Shown here in pieces: positions 1 through 6,484 of a stretch of 14,267 bases of DNA. Origin of the DNA: Verrucomicrobia bacterium UBA740 (GTDB lineage Bacteria; Verrucomicrobiota; Kiritimatiellia; RFP12; UBA1067). Location: positions 1 through 14,267 of the forward strand of contig DBKW01000005.1 in the NCBI GenBank assembly GCA_002298665.1. The letters run 5' to 3'. The notes beneath the pieces are model-generated. The model was not told where the DNA came from and did no database searches. It saw nothing but the letters and a program-made list of their open reading frames with translations. Position numbers and translations under genes: made by a program. Numbering within the stretch: the stretch's first letter is position 1; each line of letters begins with the position of its first letter.

Positions 1-55
1 GCCTAAAACCCCGTAGTGTTTTATTCTTTTCCTCGTAGTGTCTTGGGCTGGTGGC

Positions 56-886
56 CTAGAAGAAGCGGTTGGCGAGGTCCGCGGCGATATTCAGGCTGGC
101 GCGGAAGTCCGAGGGCGTTTTGGCGATTGGCGCACGCACGTCGCCGTACTGCAGCTTCCAATGGGTGCGTCCGCTGATCAGCTGGATGCCCAGCGACGCC
201 AGTTCTTTGGGGTCCGTATAATAGCCGCTGTCCTTCATGATTTGCTTGAGTTTTTCGCGCCGCCGCTCCAGTTCCCCGGAGGACGGATTCGCGCGGAGCA
301 CGTCCGCCAGAATGGCCGCACGTCGTTCGCGTCCGCCTTGCTGGGCAGCTTGTTGGGCGGCGGCGAGGGACGCGATGACCGTCTCGCGCGTTTCGCCCGG
401 GAAAAGCTCGGCATGGCCCGCCGGGACGGCGAGGAGTCCCTTCCCGGGGGCGGGGGCGCCAACAGACCCGTCCGTCTGCTGTCCGGGTACCCCTTCCCGC
501 GGTTCGGATGCGGACGCCTGGGCCTTGCGCAAGTCGCCCTGGAGCTGTCCGCACGTTCCCTTGAGGCGGGCGATTTCCTTTTTGGCGTCTTCAAGCGCCG
601 CGGACGCCGTTTCGCAGGCATTCCGCAGGCGGGTGGCCTCGGTCGCGGCCGCGGCGTTTGCGGCTTTGAGCGCGGCGATTTCCGCCTTTAGCGCGTCGAT
701 CTGCGCCTTTTCCGGGGAGGATGCCGCGGCGTTTGGCGCCTTCGCGGTCGGACGCTTGAAGTAGGCCAGCGCCTCCGCGTCCGTCGATTTTACGGGTGCA
801 GGCGCGGGTTTCGCGTCCGTTTGGTCGGGTGCTTTCTTGAAGAGGGACTTCGAAAGTTGCGAAAAATCGGAAAATACTTTGCTCAT
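56..886 (-). CDS. Coiled-coil protein of unknown function with a conserved-looking C-terminal domain
   Basis: I do not recognise a named family. The 276-residue protein has a basic, Pro/Ala-rich N-terminal part (1-57), a predicted coiled coil at about 58-124 (regular A/L/I heptads such as IDALKAEIAALKAAN), a low-complexity Gly/Pro linker (about 125-152), and a compact C-terminal domain (153-276). That domain holds the runs LFPGETRETV, RRAAILADVLRANP, HWKLQYGD and AKTPSDFRASLN and ends in Phe-Phe. From memory, this last block resembles the C-terminus of uncharacterised coiled-coil proteins of gut bacteria, but I cannot verify that. There is no signal peptide or membrane segment, so it is probably cytoplasmic. 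The ATG lies 3 bases after the tag stop, with an AGGAG ribosome site inside the last tag codons, so it is the last gene of the response regulator-tag unit. The reading frame is well supported by length and context; the function is unknown. Confidence 0.8.
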   Translation of the reverse strand: MSKVFSDFSQLSKSLFKKAPDQTDAKPAPAPVKSTDAEALAYFKRPTAKAPNAAASSPEKAQIDALKAEIAALKAANAAAATEATRLRNACETASAALEDAKKEIARLKGTCGQLQGDLRKAQASASEPREGVPGQQTDGSVGAPAPGKGLLAVPAGHAELFPGETRETVIASLAAAQQAAQQGGRERRAAILADVLRANPSSGELERRREKLKQIMKDSGYYTDPKELASLGIQLISGRTHWKLQYGDVRAPIAKTPSDFRASLNIAADLANRFF

Positions 887-889
887 TTA

Positions 890-1480
890 TCAAATCTCCT
901 TGTTTTGCGCCGCGGCGAGCCAGCAGCCCGCTTCGTGTGAATGGATGACGCCGATAGCCTGCAAAAACGAATAAACGATTACGCTTCCGGCGAATTTCAT
1001 GCCGCGCCGGCGCAAATCGTGCGAAAGCGCATCCGAAAGCGGACTCGTGGTGCGATTCGTTTCGACGAACGTGCGCCCCTGCGTAAAAGTGCGGATATAG
1101 GCGTAGAAACCGCCGTATTCGCGGCAGATTTCGCCGAAAATGCGTGCATTCGAGACGGCCGCGGCGATTTTCAGACGGTTGCGCACGAGCGCGGGGTCCT
1201 GGGCGAGCGCGGCGCATTTCGCCGCGGAATAGTCCGCTATCTTGCGCCAGTCGAAATTGTCGTAGGCGGCGCGGAAAGCCGTACGTTTGTTGAGGATGCA
1301 CGCCCACGACAGCCCGGCTTGGAAGGATTCCAGCAGCAGCATCTCGAAGAGATACCCGTCGTCCGTGCGCGCCAGGCGCCCCCATTCCGTGTCATGGTAG
1401 GCGATGTAGGCGGGATTTCGGGGGTTGCACCACGCGCAGCGCGGCTTTCCGTCCGGGAACGGACTGGTCTCAGACGACAC
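890..1480 (-). CDS. tag: DNA-3-methyladenine glycosylase I (Tag)
   Basis: This base-excision repair enzyme removes 3-methyladenine from alkylated DNA. At 196 residues it is close to the family's usual length (E. coli Tag is about 187). It carries the diagnostic N-terminal block CAWCNPRNPAYIAYHDTEWG (15-34) and then LFEMLLLESFQAGLSW, where the Glu and Trp line the lesion pocket. The zinc-snap ligands of E. coli Tag (Cys4, His17, His175, Cys179) correspond to Cys15, His29, His182 and Cys186 here, so the zinc site is intact. The start codon is GTG. No in-frame ATG precedes the conserved block, and the gene overlaps the response-regulator stop by 11 bases, which implies coupled translation. Placement directly behind a response regulator suggests the repair gene is co-expressed with a signalling circuit, but no damage-responsive operator was seen. 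Confidence 0.95.
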   Translation of the reverse strand: MSSETSPFPDGKPRCAWCNPRNPAYIAYHDTEWGRLARTDDGYLFEMLLLESFQAGLSWACILNKRTAFRAAYDNFDWRKIADYSAAKCAALAQDPALVRNRLKIAAAVSNARIFGEICREYGGFYAYIRTFTQGRTFVETNRTTSPLSDALSHDLRRRGMKFAGSVIVYSFLQAIGVIHSHEAGCWLAAAQNKEI

Positions 1481-2147
1481 GATAGCCCACGCCCCGCACA
1501 GTCTCGATGTGGCTGGACCACCCGTCCAATTTGCGGCGCAGGTTCACCATCTGCACGTCGATTGTGCGGTCCGTCACGATCTTCTGTCCGTCGGAAATGC
1601 GGTCGATGATGTGTGCGCGCGTATAGACCCGCGGACGATTGCGCACGAGCAAATCCAGAATGCGGTATTCGCTGAGAGTCAACTCGACCGTCGCGCCGTT
1701 CAAGGTCACGGTATGGTTCGCGTCGTTCATCTCAAGCCCATCGTAGGACAGCGTCTCGGCGCGTGCTTCCTCCGTCCGCCGGAGCGCGGCGCGAATGCGG
1801 GCGAGCAGGACGTCTTTGGCGAACGGCTTGGTGACGTAGTCCACCGCGCCCGCGTCCAAACCGGCGACGATGTCGCGTTCGGCCGTCTTGGCGGTCAGCA
1901 TGATGACGGGGATGCCGTGGGTGTCGGGGTCGTCGTGCAGCCGGCGGCATACGCTTATGCCATCCATCCCGGGCAGCATCAAGTCGAGCAAGACAAGGTC
2001 CGGACGCGTCTGGCGGACGAGTTCAAGCCCCGTGTCGCCCGCGTCCGCCTCGATGATATTGCGGTACCCGGCCATTTTGAGCGCGAGCGAAATGACGCGA
2101 CGGATGTCCGCCTCGTCATCTATGACAGCGATCTTCTCAATCTTCAT
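1470..2147 (-). CDS. Response regulator, OmpR/PhoB family (orphan)
   Basis: This is a two-domain transcription factor with a receiver domain (about 4-120) and an OmpR-type winged helix (about 133-227, numbered from the GTG at 2153). Receiver residues are complete: acidic pair Asp12-Asp13, phospho-acceptor Asp57 in LLDLMLPGMDG, Thr87 and Lys109 in TKPF. The DNA-binding half has the typical LTLSEYRILDLLVRN, DRTIDVQMVNLRRKL and IETVRGVGYRVV. No histidine kinase gene is adjacent, so it is an orphan here. The start is ambiguous: GTG at 2153 or ATG at 2147. I chose the ATG because the protein then begins MKIEKIAVIDDE, like most relatives, and because a promoter places the predicted transcription start exactly on that A. 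It is followed by tag with an 11-base overlap. Its target genes are unknown. Confidence 0.93.
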   Translation of the reverse strand: MKIEKIAVIDDEADIRRVISLALKMAGYRNIIEADAGDTGLELVRQTRPDLVLLDLMLPGMDGISVCRRLHDDPDTHGIPVIMLTAKTAERDIVAGLDAGAVDYVTKPFAKDVLLARIRAALRRTEEARAETLSYDGLEMNDANHTVTLNGATVELTLSEYRILDLLVRNRPRVYTRAHIIDRISDGQKIVTDRTIDVQMVNLRRKLDGWSSHIETVRGVGYRVV

Positions 2148-2154
2148 GCTCACG

Positions 2155-2183
2155 ATTATACCATATCCTTAGAATCTTGCCAA
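2155..2183 (-). promoter_or_regulatory. Sigma70-type promoter for the response regulator, predicted leaderless
   Basis: The minus strand reads TTGGCA (2178-2183), 17 bases, then TATAAT (2155-2160), with an extended -10 (TGG before TATAAT). The TTGGCA lies inside codons 28-29 of the upstream microprotein gene. Seven bases after the -10 comes the A of ATG at 2147, which is the usual distance to a transcription start. Promoter quality is seen directly; leaderless initiation is inferred. Confidence 0.75.
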
Positions 2184-2264
2184 ATATACAATGAACGCGA
2201 GAAGAACCACGAGCCCGTAGCCCATAAGGATTCCTTCTTCAATTTCCGGATTGAAAAGCTTCAT
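2169..2264 (-). CDS. Putative 31-residue single-span membrane microprotein
   Basis: This short frame runs ATG to TAA between dnaB and the response regulator. The predicted protein starts MKLFNPEIEEGILMGYGL and continues with a strongly hydrophobic stretch (VVLLAFIVYLA), ending in Arg-Phe. It therefore has a charged N-terminal segment (about 1-10) followed by one transmembrane helix (about 11-29). Upstream is a purine-rich stretch, AAAGAGATGAAGAACC, which could serve as a weak ribosome site. The stop lies 15 bases before the GTG, or 21 bases before the ATG, of the response regulator. I do not recognise it as CydX, KdpF, CcoQ or another known small subunit, although size and topology are similar to that class. 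It is supported by composition and position only. The 104 bases up to the dnaB stop show no convincing promoter for it and no strong dnaB terminator. Confidence 0.5.
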   Translation of the reverse strand: MKLFNPEIEEGILMGYGLVVLLAFIVYLARF

Positions 2265-2368
2265 GGTTCTTCATCTCTTTCGCGCAATAGTATCGCAAAA
2301 AGGGATGAAGATTCCATGATAAAGGTGTTAAATTTGGATTAAAAAGGCTGTTTTGCGCCGATTCTGAC

Positions 2369-3883
2369 TCAAGATAGCGGGTCCTGCGCAAAAACCGGAC
2401 GGTACTGTCCGCTCGCGGGCCCCGGCGGCTCCTCTTCGGAAGAGGAGAAATTCGCCGTATTCTTGGATTCGGGCATCCGGTCGCCGAAACGCGTGAATTC
2501 CGCAAAGAAGTTGACGCGCACCTCGCCCGTCTCGCCGTTGCGGTTCTTCGCGACATCGATGATGGCGAGCGTCTTGTCGTCCGATTCCTTGTCGGAGGAG
2601 ATGCGCGAGGGGCGGCGAAGCAGGAAGACGACGTCCGCATCCTGTTCGATCGCACCCGAATCGCGCAGGTCCGAGAGTTTGGGCTTCTCGGACTTGTCTC
2701 CGCGCTGTTCGTTCGCGCGGGAAAGCTGGGAAAGGACGATAACCGGTATGTTCAGCTCCTTGGCCATGGCCTTGATCTGCTGCGAGATCATGCTCACCTC
2801 GATCTGGCGGTTGGCCTGGCGCGCCGCTTCGTGGCAGGTGCACAGCTGCAGATAGTCGATGACGATAAGCTCGATGCCGTGCGCCTTCTTCTGGCGCCGG
2901 GCGCGGGCGCGCAGGTCCATGATGTCCAGCCCCGCCGCGTCGTCCACGTAAATCGGCGCGTCGCGCAGGTCGCCCGTCGCCTGGAAGAGGTTCTGACTCA
3001 TCATGTCCCGCTCGCTCTTCGGCACCAGATTGCGGTTCAGCTTCCACATGTTCAGCTGGGCGCGCCCGGCGATCATGCGCTTGGTGAGCGCGTCGACCGG
3101 CATTTCCAGCGAAAAAATCAGGACCGGATGGCGCTTGCCGTTGTCGGACTTGATCGGCTCGTTGTTGAGGTCGCGCCCGAGCGCCACGCATTCGGCGATG
3201 TTCATCGCGAGCGACGTCTTGCCAACCGACGGACGCGCCGCGATGACGATCATTTCGGCCTTCTTGAGCCCCTGCAGCTTCTCGTCCAGATAGCGCAGCC
3301 CCGTGGAAAGCCCCTCCAGGCGGTTCCCGTCGGCGGTGAACATCCGGTTGATGGCGGCGAAACTCGCGTCGATCGCCTGGTCCCACGCCTTCGTCGTCGA
3401 GGAATTCTCGCCGATTTCCAGAAACGACTTCTCCGCATACCCCAGCACCGCCTGCGGATCGGGCCACTGGCCTTCGTCGTAGCACCGCCCCATGACTTTC
3501 GTGGCGCGGTCGATCATCGTGCGGCGCATTTCCTTGTCGCGGACGATGCCGATGTAGTGTTCGGCGTGCGCCGCGGTGGGCGTCTGGTCCACGAGCGCCT
3601 GCACATACGCCACGCCCCCGACCGCTTCCAGCGTGCCGGCCGTGCGCAGGGCTTCCAGCAGGGAAACGGCGTCCAGCGGCTTGCCGGACGCGTTGAGCGC
3701 GCGCATGGCGCCGAAAATCGTCCGGTTGCGCGTGTCGTAGAAGGAATTTTCGCTCACGCCGCTCGTCAGACAGAGGTCCATCACGCGGTCTTCGTCGCCG
3801 CCCGCCGTGTCCAGGAGAATGCTGCCCAATACCGCGCGTTCCGCTTCCGTGTTGTTGGGCGGATTTTTCAAGTCTTTTTCCAT
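2369..3883 (-). CDS. dnaB: Replicative DNA helicase DnaB
   Basis: This is the hexameric 5'-3' helicase of the replication fork. The 504-residue protein has the N-terminal helical domain (about 8-115, starting NTEAERAVLGSILLD), a linker, and the RecA-like motor (about 180-465). The Walker A loop is AARPSVGKTS (215-224), the Walker B is ELIVIDYLQL (338-347), and the distal motifs VIVLSQLSR (381-389), DLRDSGAIEQDAD (405-417) and KNRNGETG (446-453) are present. A short insert of charged residues (about 238-252) before SLEMP and an acidic Ser/Glu/Pro tail (about 475-504) lengthen it slightly relative to E. coli DnaB. The frame is open far upstream within der, but family alignment places the start at MEKDLKNPPNN, 5 bases after the der stop. 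No intein is present, which is worth saying because DnaB often carries one. It is the last gene of the pyrB-der-dnaB operon. Confidence 0.97.
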   Translation of the reverse strand: MEKDLKNPPNNTEAERAVLGSILLDTAGGDEDRVMDLCLTSGVSENSFYDTRNRTIFGAMRALNASGKPLDAVSLLEALRTAGTLEAVGGVAYVQALVDQTPTAAHAEHYIGIVRDKEMRRTMIDRATKVMGRCYDEGQWPDPQAVLGYAEKSFLEIGENSSTTKAWDQAIDASFAAINRMFTADGNRLEGLSTGLRYLDEKLQGLKKAEMIVIAARPSVGKTSLAMNIAECVALGRDLNNEPIKSDNGKRHPVLIFSLEMPVDALTKRMIAGRAQLNMWKLNRNLVPKSERDMMSQNLFQATGDLRDAPIYVDDAAGLDIMDLRARARRQKKAHGIELIVIDYLQLCTCHEAARQANRQIEVSMISQQIKAMAKELNIPVIVLSQLSRANEQRGDKSEKPKLSDLRDSGAIEQDADVVFLLRRPSRISSDKESDDKTLAIIDVAKNRNGETGEVRVNFFAEFTRFGDRMPESKNTANFSSSEEEPPGPASGQYRPVFAQDPLS

Positions 3884-3888
3884 TTTCT

Positions 3889-5253
3889 TTACTGTTTCTT
3901 CTCGGTTGCCGGAGTCTCGCCCTTGCGGGAGCGCGCCTTGAGAAAGATGCGCAACGGGGCTCCCTCGAGCCCGAACCGGGCTCGGATGTTCTTTTCGATG
4001 TAGCTCAAATAGGCCGGCGTGACCAGCTTCGGGTCGTTCACGAAGAGCCGGATGGTCTGCGGATTCGTCGAAACCTGCAGTCCGTAGTAGATCTTCAGGC
4101 GTTTGCCGCGCACCATGGGGGACTGCGTCTTCTTCGCCGCGGTCGTCAACACACGGTTCAGCATCCCGGTCGGAATCCGCTCGCTGGCGCTCGCCGCGGC
4201 CCGGTCTATCGCGTCCACCGTCCGGCGGATGTTGTAGCCCGACTTGTTGGAACAGTAGACGAGCGGCGCGAAGTTCAAAAACGGCATCATGGCCCGGATC
4301 GCTTCCGTCGCTTTCGTCTCGGTGATCCCCTGTTCCGTCGCGATATCCCACTTGTTCATCAAAATGACGCAGGCGCGGTGCGCGTCGAGGATCTTGCCGG
4401 CGATGCGTTTGTCCTGGAGGGTCGGGCCGAGCGTGGGATCCATGACGAGCAGCACGACATCCGCCTCCTCGATCGCCTGTTCGCTGCGGAAGAGCGAGAA
4501 ATTGTCCACGCTCGTCTTGCTCATCTTCGTGTGGGGCTTCATGCCGGCGGTGTCCACGAGCATGTAGCGCCGCGCCTCGGGTCCCGTGCCGATCGCGAAA
4601 GGCACTTCGACCGCGTCGCGCGTCGTGCCGGGGATGGACGAGACGATCACGCGCGGCGCATTCAGAAGACGGTTGATATACGAACTCTTGCCGGCGTTGG
4701 GCCGTCCCACGATCGCGACGCGCAAGGGACGCGAGGCCGCCTCTTCGGGCGTCGCCAGCGGCAGTTTCGCGACAATCGCGCCGATGAGCTCGTCCATGCC
4801 GCGCCCGTGCTCGGCGCTGATGGCGTAGACCGGCAGGCCGAAACGCTCGAACTCGACCGCCAGATGGTCGTCCTCGCCCCGGTCGCACTTGTTGGCGGCG
4901 ATTACGCAGGGGACGCCCGATTCGCGCACGCGGCGGATGACTTCCGTATCCAGCGGCGTGATGCCCGCGCGCGCGTCGACGACGATGACGCATACGGCCG
5001 AATCTTCGACGGCCAGTTCCGCCTGCGCCCGGGTCTCGCTGTCGAGCGGATCGTGCGTGACGTGCTTGTCGAAGGCGATGCCGCCCGTATCCACCAGCAT
5101 CACGCGCCGGTCGCGCAGCGCGATTTCACGCGTCACCCGGTCGCGCGTCACGCCCGGCTGGTCGAAGACGATCGCCACGCGCTTGCGCGCCAGGCGGTTG
5201 AAAAGCGCACTCTTCCCCGTATTGGGCCGTCCTACCAAACTTACTACATTCAT
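3889..5253 (-). CDS. der: Ribosome-assembly GTPase Der (EngA)
   Basis: This tandem GTPase matures the 50S ribosomal subunit. At 454 residues it has the family architecture: the first G domain has GRPNTGKS (8-15), DTGG (55-58) and NKCD (121-124), the second has GRPNAGKS (183-190), DTAG (234-237) and NKWD (300-303), followed by a C-terminal KH-like domain (about 360-440). All nucleotide-binding motifs look intact, and the Lys-rich C-terminal tail is normal for the family. The ATG follows the pyrB stop by 9 bases, with a GAGAG ribosome site overlapping that gap. dnaB begins 5 bases after its stop. Grouping a ribosome GTPase with a replication helicase and a pyrimidine gene suggests growth-linked co-expression from the pyrB promoter; no separate promoter was seen. 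Confidence 0.97.
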   Translation of the reverse strand: MNVVSLVGRPNTGKSALFNRLARKRVAIVFDQPGVTRDRVTREIALRDRRVMLVDTGGIAFDKHVTHDPLDSETRAQAELAVEDSAVCVIVVDARAGITPLDTEVIRRVRESGVPCVIAANKCDRGEDDHLAVEFERFGLPVYAISAEHGRGMDELIGAIVAKLPLATPEEAASRPLRVAIVGRPNAGKSSYINRLLNAPRVIVSSIPGTTRDAVEVPFAIGTGPEARRYMLVDTAGMKPHTKMSKTSVDNFSLFRSEQAIEEADVVLLVMDPTLGPTLQDKRIAGKILDAHRACVILMNKWDIATEQGITETKATEAIRAMMPFLNFAPLVYCSNKSGYNIRRTVDAIDRAAASASERIPTGMLNRVLTTAAKKTQSPMVRGKRLKIYYGLQVSTNPQTIRLFVNDPKLVTPAYLSYIEKNIRARFGLEGAPLRIFLKARSRKGETPATEKKQ

Positions 5254-5262
5254 GGATTGCTC

Positions 5263-6336
5263 TCAGTAGCCACACGTGTTGATTTCGTTCTCGTAGCCGA
5301 ACGTCGCCGCGATGAGTGCCGCGCGAATCCACATGCCGTTGCGCATCTGCCGCCAGTACATGGCGCGCGGATCGTGGTCGCAGCACGTGGCGATTTCGTC
5401 GCGCCGCGGCAAGGGGTGCATGATGATCCCGTCCGGCTTGAGCAATTTGAGCTCTTCGGCCCCGAATTTGTACTTGGAATTGTCGATCTTCGCCGAAGCC
5501 CCCTTCGAAGAATCCCACTCGTCCTGGATGCGCGTCATGTAGACCGCGTCGGACTCCTTGACCGCGCGCCGCAGATCGTCCGACACCTCGAAGTCCACGC
5601 CCTTCTTGGCGAGCGTCATCACGACGTCCGCGGGGACCTGCAGTTCCGGCGGGGCGACGAAGATCTGCCGCACGTTCTTGAAGTTCGTCAGAAGATAGCT
5701 GAGCGAACGCACCGTGCGCCCGCGCATCAAGTCGCCGCAGAACGTGACCGTGCGCCCTTCCAGCCCGCCTTTGTCCTCGAACGAGCGGATGAGCGTATAG
5801 ATATCCAGCAGCGCCTGCGTCGGGTGCTGGTCCTTGCCGGAGCCCGCGTTCAGAATCGGGACGGGGCGCGAGGAATTCGACAGCTCCCAGGCCATCTTCT
5901 CCGCCAGCCCCTGCTCGGGCGAGCGCATGATGATCATGTCGAAATAGGACGAAAACGTGCGGATGGAGTCCTCTTTCGTCTCGCCCTTGAACTCGGAAGA
6001 CGTCGCCGCGTCCCGCACGGACCCGGTTGTCAGCCCCAGAATCTGGCAGGCGGCGAGATGCGAGAGGAAGGTGCGCGACGACGGCTGCGAGAAGTAGAGC
6101 ATCGCCCGCTTGTGGGCGAGAATGCTCTTCAGGAAGAGCGCCCCTTCGCGCGATTTGTTGATGAAGCGGATGCGGTTGGCGAGCGCGCAGAGCCGTTCGA
6201 TGAGATTCCGGTCGAACTGCTGGGCGAAAAGCGTGTGGTACGGCATCCCGCCGCCGTCTGGACACGCCAAATAGGGCTTTTTCTCCTCTGGTTTGAGACT
6301 TTTGAAAGCCTCCCAACTGATATCCGTCAGCGTCAT
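5263..6336 (-). CDS. pyrB: Aspartate carbamoyltransferase catalytic chain
   Basis: It condenses carbamoyl phosphate and aspartate in the first committed step of pyrimidine synthesis. Catalytic residues known from E. coli are all present: the SSRT carbamoyl-phosphate loop (86-89), the 80s-loop Lys118 in KGET, Arg138 in MRSP, HPTQ (171-174), Arg207 in GRTV, Arg269 and Gln271 in TRIQ, and HPLPRRDEI (307-315). The KGET and TRIQ motifs separate it from ornithine carbamoyltransferase. At 357 residues it is longer than the usual 305-315, because of about 35 extra N-terminal residues (including CPDGGGMPYHTL). The residue after SSRT is Phe rather than the common Arg. No regulatory pyrI chain is adjacent. 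The ATG at 6336 is preferred over GTG at 6342 because AGGAGA sits 8 bases before the ATG but only 2 before the GTG. It is the first gene of the pyrB-der-dnaB operon. Confidence 0.93.
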   Translation of the reverse strand: MTLTDISWEAFKSLKPEEKKPYLACPDGGGMPYHTLFAQQFDRNLIERLCALANRIRFINKSREGALFLKSILAHKRAMLYFSQPSSRTFLSHLAACQILGLTTGSVRDAATSSEFKGETKEDSIRTFSSYFDMIIMRSPEQGLAEKMAWELSNSSRPVPILNAGSGKDQHPTQALLDIYTLIRSFEDKGGLEGRTVTFCGDLMRGRTVRSLSYLLTNFKNVRQIFVAPPELQVPADVVMTLAKKGVDFEVSDDLRRAVKESDAVYMTRIQDEWDSSKGASAKIDNSKYKFGAEELKLLKPDGIIMHPLPRRDEIATCCDHDPRAMYWRQMRNGMWIRAALIAATFGYENEINTCGY

Positions 6337-6368
6337 GCGCACAATCTCCTTTTCCGCTTGCGTCCTCT

Positions 6369-6379
6369 ATTATACCATA
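6369..6379 (-). promoter_or_regulatory. Extended -10 promoter of the pyrB-der-dnaB operon
   Basis: The minus strand reads TATGGTATAAT, a perfect TATAAT (6369-6374) with the TGn extension. The hexamer 17 bases upstream (GGGACG) is a poor -35, as expected when the -10 is extended. The predicted leader to the pyrB ATG is about 25 bases, too short for a PyrR attenuator. The same 11-mer precedes the aconitase and the response regulator. Confidence 0.75.
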
Positions 6380-6436
6380 AATAAGACGCGCCGTCCCTAG
6401 CAAAGTGAAGTCCCCCTCCGCCAGCCGGCAGGCCGG

Positions 6437-6464
6437 GAAAAGGCGGCCTCGAGAGGAGACCGCC
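6437..6464 (-). terminator. Intrinsic terminator after the aconitase gene
   Basis: On the minus strand GGCGGTCTC (6456-6464) and GAGGCCGCC (6442-6450) form a 9-bp stem with one G-U pair around the 5-base loop CTCTC, followed directly by TTTTCCC. It lies about 20 bases past the aconitase stop and before the pyrB promoter, so it separates the two transcription units. Confidence 0.75.
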
Positions 6465-6484
6465 CCTGGAACACGCCTTTTTCC

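Noticed and set aside
12..41. Two copies of CGTAGTGT 22 bp apart at the left edge
   Set aside because: Eight bases twice is too little to support a site, and no inverted repeat or T-run makes it a terminator for the coiled-coil gene.
3884..4993. A 370-codon upstream extension of the dnaB frame
   Set aside because: The extension is the out-of-frame shadow of der; family alignment and the 5-base gap place the dnaB start at 3883.
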